NCBI GenBank assembly: GCA_040509495.1 | Contig: JBEVKW010000009.1 | Location: forward strand, 1 to 21,373 | Length of the DNA: 21,373 nucleotides | Direction: 5' to 3' | From: Terrimonas_A sp040509495 | GTDB taxonomy: Bacteria; Bacteroidota; Bacteroidia; Chitinophagales; Chitinophagaceae | Part shown: positions 1 to 7,300 of the stretch, in pieces | How the letters are laid out: each line of letters begins with the position of its first letter | Position numbering within the stretch: position 1 is the first letter of the stretch | Notes under the pieces: model-generated | Told to the model about the DNA's origin: nothing | Seen by the model: only the letters and a program-made list of their open reading frames with translations | Databases searched by the model: none | Made by a program: the position numbers and the translations under genes

Positions 1-1236
1 ATATTTTACAAGATCGAAAACGAAAGTGGTTCCTTTACCGGGTTTGCTGGATACCTGTACAGAGCCGCCATTGTTTTCCACCATTGTTTTTATCATATAC
101 AGGCCGATACCTTTGCCTTCGCCTACCGTGGTAAGCCTGCGGAATGGTTTAAAAATATCGGAAGAATTCAAAGAAAGGTCAATGCCAATGCCATTGTCGG
201 TGTATGTCAGCCTTACTCCTTTTTTTGTCGGTTCTGTAAGGATCGTGATCAACAAAGGAAGTTCTGACCGGTACTTGATCGAGTTGCTGATCAGGTTTGT
301 CAATATACTTTTTGCATATCCTTCCAGGTAAGAGAGCGTTTCTGCTTTTGTGAAATTGAGATTGATCTTTGCTTTGATGTTTTGTATGGACGCTTTATGG
401 TCTTCTTCCACTTCCTGCATCAGCTGGGTGAAGCGGATATCGCGGATCACCTGCCTGTCGGGGTTTTGGATATGGAGAATATCAATGAGGCCGTGGATGG
501 TTTTGTCGAGACGATTTACTGACCGGTTGATCACCTCATTAAGTCTTGCATCTTTTTCACCAGGCTGCATTAAGGAGAGAGAAAGCTTAAGACTTGTCAG
601 TGGCGTCTTAAGGTCATGCGAGATAGCGAATGTGAATTCCTGCATGTTCTTATTGCTTTGCCTGAGCCGTTGATTCAGTAATTCAATCTGATCTTTTTGC
701 TGACGCAGTTCATCGGTTATTTCGAGTAGCTGTGCATTGCGGATCTTCAGTTCTTCATAAGCGCTGAGGCTTGGCTCGTACTGGATATGCTTTTTCCAGC
801 CTTCAATGATGATCTTGCTGAGTGAAGTCTTTTTTGAAAGGGATGTTTTGCGTATGCGGACCACTGTTCCTCCGGCGCCCGATTTTATTTCGAACTGGTC
901 AGAGAGTCTTCTGGCAAAGATGATCCCAAGTCCGCGGCCGCGGTAAGTCAGGGGATCGCGTTGCAGAATCTTATCCAGCCCGGAGATACCTTTGCCTTTG
1001 TCACGGATCTCTGCTTCGATGGCGGCTTTGTCTGCCTCATTGTCTGCGTAAAAGATGATATTTCCTTCCCTTGCATATTCGAGGCAATTGCGGCAGATCT
1101 CAGAAACTGCTGTGGCAAACCGGGTTTGTTCGGGCAGGCTGATACCCGCGAACTTCGCGATCTGCATGGCCCGCCTGTGTGCCAGTACCACGTCCATTTC
1201 ATTGACGATATTCAGCTTCGTGACCTCGATCTTCAT
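1..1236 (-). CDS. RsbT-like ATPase / histidine kinase fusion, C-terminus cut by window edge
   Basis: Reading the minus strand from the ATG at 1236 gives 412 codons with no stop, so the gene runs off the left edge, probably close to its end. Residues 1-130 form an RsbT/RsbW-like GHKL ATPase with N-box SEICRNCLEYA (45-55), DKGKGI (79-84) and RGRGLGIIFARRL (99-111). A probable coiled coil covers about 158-200. A HisKA domain follows with the phospho-acceptor motif SHDLKTPL (His207), then a second ATPase domain with NLISNSIKY (314-322), DNGIGI (347-352) and GEGKGIGLYMI (372-382). There is no membrane segment, PAS or other classical sensor, so the N-terminal ATPase domain probably receives the signal, perhaps by docking to the stressosome as RsbT does (inference). 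The start overlaps the stop of the upstream phosphatase gene by 4 bp (ATGA), which implies translational coupling. A response regulator is expected to the left of the window. The family call is firm; the signal and target are unknown. Confidence 0.93.
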   Translation of the reverse strand, partial: MKIEVTKLNIVNEMDVVLAHRRAMQIAKFAGISLPEQTRFATAVSEICRNCLEYAREGNIIFYADNEADKAAIEAEIRDKGKGISGLDKILQRDPLTYRGRGLGIIFARRLSDQFEIKSGAGGTVVRIRKTSLSKKTSLSKIIIEGWKKHIQYEPSLSAYEELKIRNAQLLEITDELRQQKDQIELLNQRLRQSNKNMQEFTFAISHDLKTPLTSLKLSLSLMQPGEKDARLNEVINRSVNRLDKTIHGLIDILHIQNPDRQVIRDIRFTQLMQEVEEDHKASIQNIKAKINLNFTKAETLSYLEGYAKSILTNLISNSIKYRSELPLLITILTEPTKKGVRLTYTDNGIGIDLSLNSSDIFKPFRRLTTVGEGKGIGLYMIKTMVENNGGSVQVSSKPGKGTTFVFDLVKY

Positions 1237-2273
1237 GACGCATTTTTTACATAACGGACCACTGATACGGTAGCATCATCTGTACTACGGAAATGGTCTT
1301 TGAATAGTGCCGCGCAAAGCATAAGGGAATGGTGCTGCAGGATCTTCGGGTATTTATTGAGATCCCATCTTCCTGAGATGCCATCAGTATGCATGACCAG
1401 CATATCCAGTTTCTTATCCCACGGAATTACGGTGTTATTGATTGTGGCGGGAACGGTATGTCCAACGATCCCGTTATAGGAATTGAAAGTTCTTGAAGAC
1501 ATGGACAATGGCTGATTGATCAGCCGCGTAAGGATATTGCCAATGCCGCAATAGGTAAGCTGTTTGTTTGCATTATCAATATAGGCGATTGACATAACAG
1601 CGCCTCTGGTCTTACGGATGTCTTCATGAATGGCGCGTAAATGCTCATTCGCATGCGTACCTGATTGCGTGGAAAATACGTCAACAGCCCTGGTGGCGGC
1701 ATTACTTGCTTCAGGGCCATGACCCAGTCCATCTGCCATACATATCCGGGCGATCCTGTCGTTCCCGATAATGCTCCAGTTATCACCGCAGGCTGTCTCT
1801 CCCGGTTTGGATACGCGAATGGATTCCATTACGATGCTATCAACTGGTTTGAAAGCCTTTCTTGTTTTTTTGAAAACTCTGCTAAGAAGAATGGTGCCCC
1901 ATCCAACCAATGAGTAGATGTCGAAGACGTCTGAGAGCCGTTTGATCGCTCCAAGTCCCTGCCCCAATGTATTTTTCGTCGAAGCGCCGTCTTTTAGCAT
2001 AGTTGAGGTAGCTGCAATCCCCGGGCCATTATCGACAGCGAGAAGTTCAAGCCCATTCCGGTCATTATCTTCGATGATCCGGCACAGTATCTGGCCACCA
2101 TGTGTGGCATGTTTTACCAGATTTGTTGTTATTTCTGCTATGATGATCTCTGTTTCGGCGAGGCGATGTCCGGTAAGCCCCGCCTTTATAGCCATAGATT
2201 TTAATTCCGCACGGGCGATGGCCTGGTAACTTCTGTCGGGCAGGTTGATGATGGAGTGAATATGATTAACCAT
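1233..2273 (-). CDS. RsbT-like ATPase fused to RsbX/SpoIIE-family PP2C phosphatase
   Basis: This 346-residue soluble protein has two domains. Residues 10-135 are a GHKL ATPase of the RsbT/RsbW type, with AEITTNLVKHA (46-56), DNGPGI (81-86) and GQGLGAIKRL (104-113). Residues 150-343 are a SpoIIE/RsbX-like PP2C phosphatase with GDNW (163-166), DGLGHG (181-186), GIGN (243-246), HTDGIS (295-300) and a late DDATV (332-336). The aspartates at 164, 181, 297 and 332/333 are the expected metal ligands. In known systems RsbX dephosphorylates RsbR and RsbS to reset the stressosome, and that role is inferred here from position and domain type. The gene overlaps rsbT by 8 bp and the kinase gene by 4 bp. 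The N-terminal ATPase is an addition relative to Bacillus RsbX. It may bind RsbS in competition with RsbT, or it may be an independent serine kinase. Confidence 0.93.
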   Translation of the reverse strand: MVNHIHSIINLPDRSYQAIARAELKSMAIKAGLTGHRLAETEIIIAEITTNLVKHATHGGQILCRIIEDNDRNGLELLAVDNGPGIAATSTMLKDGASTKNTLGQGLGAIKRLSDVFDIYSLVGWGTILLSRVFKKTRKAFKPVDSIVMESIRVSKPGETACGDNWSIIGNDRIARICMADGLGHGPEASNAATRAVDVFSTQSGTHANEHLRAIHEDIRKTRGAVMSIAYIDNANKQLTYCGIGNILTRLINQPLSMSSRTFNSYNGIVGHTVPATINNTVIPWDKKLDMLVMHTDGISGRWDLNKYPKILQHHSLMLCAALFKDHFRSTDDATVSVVRYVKNAS

Positions 2274-2679
2274 TCTTCCATTTTGTGATAGTAATGGTTG
2301 TACCTTTTCCGAGCTGGCTTTTTATATCAAAAAGGCTGACGAGTCTTTTGGCTCCCGGAAGGCCGAGTCCAAGGCTTTTGCCAGTTGAATATCCGTCTTG
2401 CATGGCTTTTTCAATATCAGGGATGCCGGGTCCCTGGTCTGAGAAGGTTAACCGGACCCCGGTTTGCAGGGTAGCGTGGCTGACGATCTCGCAAAGCACT
2501 TTTCCGCCATTGCCGTAGCGCAGCATATTACGCACCAGCTCGCTTGCTGCTGTGAGTAATTTTGTTTTATTGACAAGCCCCATTTTTATCTTGTCAGCAT
2601 ATTCGGCTACCCGGTTGCGGAAAAAGACAACATCCTGTTCTTTTTCGATCTTAATGGTATCTTTATTCAGCACTATCAT
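2266..2679 (-). CDS. rsbT: RsbT-type serine/threonine switch kinase
   Basis: The 137-residue single-domain GHKL ATPase has the usual RsbT size. It carries the hallmark N-box ELVRNMLRYGNGG (47-59), the G1 motif DQGPGIPD and the G2 motif SLGLGLPGAKRL. In the Bacillus paradigm RsbT is held by the RsbR/RsbS stressosome, phosphorylates both on stress, and is released to activate a downstream partner. No RsbU phosphatase is visible, so the partner here may be one of the two following fusion proteins (inference). The start lies 17 bp inside the 3' end of rsbS, and the 3' end overlaps the phosphatase gene by 8 bp, so all these products are likely made in coupled amounts. No other in-frame ATG fits the family's N-terminus. 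Confidence 0.93.
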   Translation of the reverse strand: MIVLNKDTIKIEKEQDVVFFRNRVAEYADKIKMGLVNKTKLLTAASELVRNMLRYGNGGKVLCEIVSHATLQTGVRLTFSDQGPGIPDIEKAMQDGYSTGKSLGLGLPGAKRLVSLFDIKSQLGKGTTITITKWKNG

Positions 2680-3073
2680 CTTCGTCTGTTGAAGTCGTTT
2701 CTTCCTCCTCCCTATACAGTATCAGGTTTCGCTTCAACAGTTCCATTCCTTTTTCGACGTTCAGTGCTGTGCGAACACCAGTCATTGGCAGGCCCAGTTC
2801 GATCAGCGTGATCGCTACAGCAGGCTGCATTCCCACCACGACTGTGAGGGCATCCAGTATTTTAGACATCTGGGCGATATTGCTCAATATCCGTCCCATG
2901 AACGAGTCGACAATATTCACGGCGGATATATCAATCAATACACCTTTTGCCTGATGTTTATTGATCATATTCACCAGGTCTGCTTCAAGATTCAGGGCGA
3001 GCCGGTCATACAGGTCAATCTGTACGGTGACGAGCAGGAAATCGCCCATTTTCAGAATGGGAATCTTCTCCAT
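2663..3073 (-). CDS. rsbS: RsbS-type STAS-domain stressosome component
   Basis: The 136-residue protein is essentially one STAS domain. The N-terminal strand pattern PILKMGDFLLVTVQ and the core IDISAVNIVDSFMGR match RsbS. Ser57 in VDSF corresponds to the conserved phosphorylation site (Ser59 in Bacillus subtilis RsbS, from memory). RsbS forms the stressosome core with RsbR and sequesters RsbT; its phosphorylation releases the kinase. The start is 5 bp after the rsbR stop, and rsbT begins inside its last codons. The C-terminus is an acidic tail (EEEETTSTDEDDSAE) beyond the STAS fold, which is unusual for RsbS, and this is where the rsbT start is embedded. The tail may be only a by-product of that overlap. 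Confidence 0.93.
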   Translation of the reverse strand: MEKIPILKMGDFLLVTVQIDLYDRLALNLEADLVNMINKHQAKGVLIDISAVNIVDSFMGRILSNIAQMSKILDALTVVVGMQPAVAITLIELGLPMTGVRTALNVEKGMELLKRNLILYREEEETTSTDEDDSAE

Positions 3074-3078
3074 AGTAA

Positions 3079-3945
3079 TTAACTGGCCGTTTTATCGGTT
3101 TTTTTTCTGACCTCAAGCCTTAATGTCTGAAATGCAAAGCGCAGTGCGTGCGACAAGGAGGCTTTTGTATTTATTCCGGAAAGATCGATGCCAAGATGCA
3201 CAATGGTCTGTGCGATCTCGGGGCGGATTCCGCTGATGATACATTCCGCGCCCATCAGCCTGGTTGCGCTTACGGTTTTGATCAGATGCTGCGCCACCAG
3301 CGAGTCCACTGCCGGAACGCCGGAAATGTCGAGGATGGCGATGGTGCTTTCTGTTTCAACGATCTTCATCAGCAGGCTTTCCATCACGATCTGTGTGCGT
3401 GAACTGTCCAGTGTGCCGATGATAGGAAGTGCCAGGATATTATCCCAAACCTGGATCACTGGTGTCGAAATATCAGAGATCTCGTTTGTCTGGCGGATGA
3501 TCACTTCCTCGCGGCCACGGATAAATGTTTCAAACGTTACAGTAGCAAGGCTGTCGATCAGCTTGTTCACCCGCATTATTTCGGTATACAGCTTTTTCAG
3601 ATCCGTGATCTCTTTCTCCAGCGTTTTGAAGATCGATTGTTTCAGGCTGAAAATGTAATATCCTGTCTCTCTTGGTGAAAACCCATGCCGGGCCCTGTTG
3701 ATGGAGATACCGGCCAGCATTTCATTCAGTTTGTCAAAATTGCTGCTATTGGTGTCTTCGAGGTAGTCATCTTTAATGGCAGTCAGAAATGTCTTCAAAA
3801 ACTCATCAGATTCTGATCTCAGCTCTTCATTAGAGATCAGGTCTTCCCGTAAACCCTCGTCCTGCATTTGCTGCGTTAACCAGTCTTCAAGTAATTTTTT
3901 TACATTCTTATTCAGGGCCTGGTGTACCGTGATTTTTGCTGCCAT
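3079..3945 (-). CDS. rsbR: RsbR-type stressosome scaffold with RsbRD-like N-terminal domain and C-terminal STAS domain
   Basis: I start this gene at the ATG at 3945 (288 residues). The open frame continues upstream to 4098, but that extension (hydrophobic, Cys- and Trp-rich, running through palindromes) looks non-coding. Residues 5-140 are a helical domain resembling the RsbRD N-terminal domain, including RARHGFSPRETG (84-95). Residues 158-270 are the STAS domain, with ISTPVIQVWDNILALPIIG at 159-177 and GIRPEIAQTIVHLGI (239-253), nearly identical in pattern to Bacillus RsbR paralogues. By alignment from memory, the two phospho-Thr positions of RsbRA (171 and 205) correspond to Ser181 and Ser215. 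The spacing of 34 is kept but both are Ser. RsbR projects its N-terminal domain from the stressosome as sensor; the stimulus here cannot be read from sequence. This is the first gene of the minus-strand operon. Confidence 0.91.
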   Translation of the reverse strand: MAAKITVHQALNKNVKKLLEDWLTQQMQDEGLREDLISNEELRSESDEFLKTFLTAIKDDYLEDTNSSNFDKLNEMLAGISINRARHGFSPRETGYYIFSLKQSIFKTLEKEITDLKKLYTEIMRVNKLIDSLATVTFETFIRGREEVIIRQTNEISDISTPVIQVWDNILALPIIGTLDSSRTQIVMESLLMKIVETESTIAILDISGVPAVDSLVAQHLIKTVSATRLMGAECIISGIRPEIAQTIVHLGIDLSGINTKASLSHALRFAFQTLRLEVRKKTDKTAS

Positions 3946-3987
3946 ATAATTGATTATGTCGCAATATACCTTAATGTACTTGACGAA

Positions 3988-4000
3988 AAATAAATTATTT
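3988..4000. repeat. AT-rich palindrome upstream of rsbR
   Basis: AAATAA-A-TTATTT is a perfect 6+6 inverted repeat with a one-base centre, 42 bp before the rsbR start. Its position suits an operator or an AT-rich promoter upstream element. A 13-bp AT-rich palindrome can arise by chance, so confidence in function is low. Confidence 0.35.
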
Positions 4001-4025
4001 CTGATAACCAGCCGATTATATTCAT

Positions 4026-4043
4026 ATCCGGGTTTTCCCGGAT
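4026..4043. repeat. GC-rich perfect hairpin (ATCCGGG/CCCGGAT) in the divergent region
   Basis: ATCCGGG-TTTT-CCCGGAT forms a perfect 7-bp stem with a 4-base loop, 80 bp upstream of rsbR and 307 bp upstream of susC1. No T-run follows on either strand, so it is not a typical intrinsic terminator. A protein-binding palindrome, or a 5'-leader hairpin of the rsb transcript, is possible. Confidence 0.5.
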
Positions 4044-4201
4044 CAGGGTATATCGCTATATGCCATCCCTGATGAGCAAACCACAGGCAAAAGAACATCG
4101 CTGCAACCCGACGATCGACCAGGCGGTAAAACTGTTTGAAGACCGTTGGCGGTACAGGTCTTGCGCGACAGGTTCCCGGTTCGCCGCTCTTCCACCATCG
4201 A

Positions 4202-4263
4202 TTTTCCCCCTTAAATCAGCCGTTTTGGCGATTTTACCCCCTTCTAATCTGATTCACCCCCCC
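4202..4263 (+). repeat. Three direct C5 boxes around an imperfect hairpin, candidate operator
   Basis: TTTTCCCCC (4202-4210), TTTACCCCC (4233-4241) and TTCACCCCC (4253-4261, followed by two more C) are near-identical 9-mers in the same orientation. The second and third start exactly 20 bp apart, about two helical turns; the first is 31 bp before the second. Between the first two lies AAATC-a-GCC-gtttt-GGC-GATTT, a stem with one bulged base. LytTR-type and similar regulators bind paired direct repeats about two turns apart, so a direct-repeat operator upstream of the PUL promoter is plausible. The actual regulator is unknown. Confidence 0.45.
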
Positions 4264-4300
4264 GAATTCCGGTTGATCAGCTATTAGTTTTAACATGAAA

Positions 4301-4329
4301 TTGACACCTGGCGTTTTTGCCAGTATACT
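4301..4329 (+). promoter_or_regulatory. Promoter-like element TTGACA-N17-TATACT with inverted repeat in spacer
   Basis: TTGACA (4301-4306) and TATACT (4324-4329) are separated by exactly 17 bp. The spacer contains the inverted repeat CTGGC-N6-GCCAG (4308-4323). A start about 7 bp after the -10 would leave a leader of roughly 15 nt before susC1. The match is to the E. coli sigma-70 consensus, not to the usual Bacteroidota TTTG / TAnnTTTG pattern, which makes it odd. A repressor bound to the spacer repeat would block polymerase. Neither transcription nor binding can be shown from sequence. Confidence 0.45.
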
Positions 4330-4350
4330 AACGACCAAAACAACGGCCAT

Positions 4351-7300
4351 ATGACTGACCTGCTTTCTGTATGTCTCAACCTGAGCCAGCAGTTAAAAAA
4401 CCAGCCACTAAAGCGGTTTCGAACCTGGACTCCCCGTATTTTCCTTTTATCTATTGTTTTAATGACCGGCCAATCCGCGCTGAATGCGCGTGATCTCGGC
4501 GGCGGTAAAGCGATCTTCCTGCCCCAACAAACGGAAAAAGAGTACAAAGGACGATTGATCTCTGTTGACAGCACACCGCTGTCGGGCATTATCATCACCA
4601 ACCTGAGGTCTTCCGCCTCTGCTATCAGTGGTGCAGACGGCAATTTTACCATTCTCGCCAATCAGGGTGACCGTCTCCGGTTCTCCGGCGCAGGTTTTCA
4701 GACCCAGGAGCAAACCCTGGGAAGTGAAACGCAGGTAATATATATTATAGATGAAGAGCAGGATCTGAACGTGATCGGGATGCCGGTTCGTAAAACAGTA
4801 GAGCGGATCTATACCACCGATCCGCAACATCTCTGTGTTGCGTCGTCTGATGTGGTGTACAGCCCACAGATCACCCGGACCCCCGTAACCAGTTTCACCA
4901 ATACACTCGCCGGCCGGTTGGCTGGTCTTTATACACTTCAAACCGCCGGTCTTCCCGGTGGTGACGGTGCAAGCCTCAATCTTCGCGGTCAGCAACCGGT
5001 CATACTGATCGATGGCGTGGTAGCCAGCCTCAGCACTTTCGACCTTGAAGAGATCGAGTCGATCACGGTCCTGAAAGATGCCCTCGCTACGGCCATGCTT
5101 GGTTCAAGAGGCGCACGTGGTGCCATCCTTGTAACCACGAAGAAAGGAAAGCAGGGAACCCAGCAGATCTCCTTCACCGCGCAATCAGCCATTCAGAAAC
5201 CAATGGGTTTCCCGGCAACGCTCAGGGCATATGATTATGCCAGATTGCGGAATGAAGCATTACGGAATGACGGGATCGACAGCCTGAACTCTGGCCTGTA
5301 CTACAGCCAGGCGGCTCTTGATGCATACAGGACAGGCAGCGACCCCTTTGCATATCCCGACAATGATTACCGCGGGCAACTCACAAAGAATTCGTCAACT
5401 TTTAAGCGCTATACGGTAAGCGCAAGCGGCGGTAACCGTTACGCCCGTTATTTCGTTTCACTGGAACACGCTAATCAATCAGGGTTTTTCAGAACAGTTG
5501 ACAGCAACAGTTACAATACGAATAACTCATTCAAAAGCTATGTCATCCGCTCGAATATCGATGTGAACATCACACCTAAACTCACCGGTGGGATCTACCT
5601 ATTGGGCAGGATCATGAATGCGAACGAACCTGGCGCAACAACAGGAACCATCCTCGCAAATATGCTGCTCACGCCCGCAAATGCATATCCGTTACTGAAT
5701 CAGAATCAAAGTTTCGGTGGTTCGCAACTGTTCCAGGATAACATGCTGGCACAAACGATCAACTCCGGTTACCGGCAGCGTTATTTCCGTGACATCCTCG
5801 TTAATGCTTACCTGAGACGCTCCCTTGATGAGGTGACACCCGGACTCTATATCAAACTTAAAGCAGCTTACAACTCCACCCTGGGAGAAGACATCAACCG
5901 CAGCAAAAGCTTCGCCGTGTTTCAACAAACGCCAGCGGGTTATACGCAGTTCGGTCTGAACGGCGCACAGGGAAATAGCAATGGTATCGCATACCAGGGC
6001 CGTACCGATTATGAAGAGCTAAGCATCGGTTATGATCGCACATTTGACCATGTTCATGGCATCAGTGCAGTGATACTGGCTAACCGCGATAATACCATTA
6101 GCGGCGATGTATTGCCTTATACTATCACCGGAACATCCGGTCGTGCAGCATATAATTACAAAGGAAGATACATGGCGGAAGTTGCGTTCGGTATGAACGG
6201 CTCCAACAGATATCCTCCTGCAGGAAAAACCAAACGTGGATTCTTCCCGTCCATCGGCCTCGGATGGAATATCGAACAGGAAGATTTCATGAAAAATTCG
6301 AACGTGTTCAACCGCCTTAAGTTGTACGCGTCTTACGGTAAAGTAGGTTGGGACGCCCCGGGATATTTTGTGTACTATCCGCGTTTCTTCGACGGACCGG
6401 CTGCATACTTTGGTACCGGAGCAGGGTCTGTAACCACGATCTCTGAATGGACCTTGCCCAATGCAGGTATCACATTTGAAAAAGCAAGCAAGCTCAACAT
6501 CGGTTTGTCTGGCTCCGTGCTGAATGACCACCTCAGCTTCACGCTCGAATACTTCAATAACAAGTATTCGGACCTCCTGATGCCAAGAGGAGGTAACAGT
6601 ACAACTATCGGGAACGATTACCCGCTGGAGAATATAGGTAAGAACCGTTATTCAGGTTATGATGCCACGGCAACATGGCGCGGATCAGTGGGAAAAGTGC
6701 AATATTTTATCTCTGCCAACGCATCACGCGTGAAGAGTGAAGTGCTGTATATGGATGAAGTGTACCGCCAGTACGATTGGATGAAACAAACCGGCCAGCC
6801 GGTTGATCAGTTGATGGGATATCGCTCGTTGGGATTATTCCAATCGCAGGCTGAGATCAACAGCAGTGCGACACTGCAGGGTTACACTCCTCAACCTGGT
6901 GATATCAAATATGCTGATCTGAATGGTGATGGCATTATCAACCAGCTTGACCGCACAGCGATCGGAAGGGCAAGGCCACTGTTCTACTACGGGATCTCTT
7001 TTGGTGTAAGCTGGAATGGTTTTGATATCAGCGCACTTGGACAGGGAGCCGAGAACCGGGATATCTATATGGCCAATATTTCTTACATCGCCTTTCAGAA
7101 TAATGGAACAGGCCAGGCGTACAGCCATAATCTCGACAGGTGGACTCCTTCAAATCCTGGTGCAACCTATCCACGCCTCAGCTATGGTCAGAATATCAAC
7201 AATGATGCGTCGTCTTCTTTCTGGGTCAGACATGGTGATTACTTCCGTCTGAAAAATGCAGAGATCGGTTACACCTTCCCCGCTTCGCTTGTAGGTAAGA

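Larger units (their letters stand above)
3946..4350. promoter_or_regulatory. Divergent intergenic region between rsb operon and PUL
   Basis: These 405 bp separate the minus-strand rsb operon from the plus-strand susC1. No convincing gene lies inside. Contents from left to right: an AT-rich palindrome (3988-4000), a 7-bp-stem GC-rich hairpin (4026-4043), an imperfect hairpin with a bulged A (4213-4234), three C5 boxes (4206-4263), and a promoter-like element with an inverted repeat in its spacer (4301-4329). Any promoter for the rsb genes must also be here. I see only a weak AT-rich candidate on the minus strand and do not call it. The density of symmetric elements suggests binding of at least one regulator (inference). 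Confidence 0.6.

Noticed and set aside
3188..3658. 156-codon plus-strand frame opposite rsbR
   Set aside because: Antisense shadow of the STAS-coding region.
3946..4098. 51-codon upstream extension of rsbR
   Set aside because: It is not RsbR-like, overlaps two palindromes, and the internal ATG at 3945 gives the expected N-terminal domain.
4060..4287. 75-codon plus-strand open frame in the divergent intergenic region
   Set aside because: It runs through the C5 boxes and hairpins, has no recognisable domain or start context, and its composition (many Pro, Arg, Ser) looks like translated non-coding sequence.
4459..4995. 178-codon minus-strand frame inside susC1
   Set aside because: It lies opposite a well-supported SusC coding region and has no family features.
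6019..6531. 170-codon minus-strand frame inside susC1
   Set aside because: Antisense shadow of the barrel-coding region; Cys-rich with no motif.
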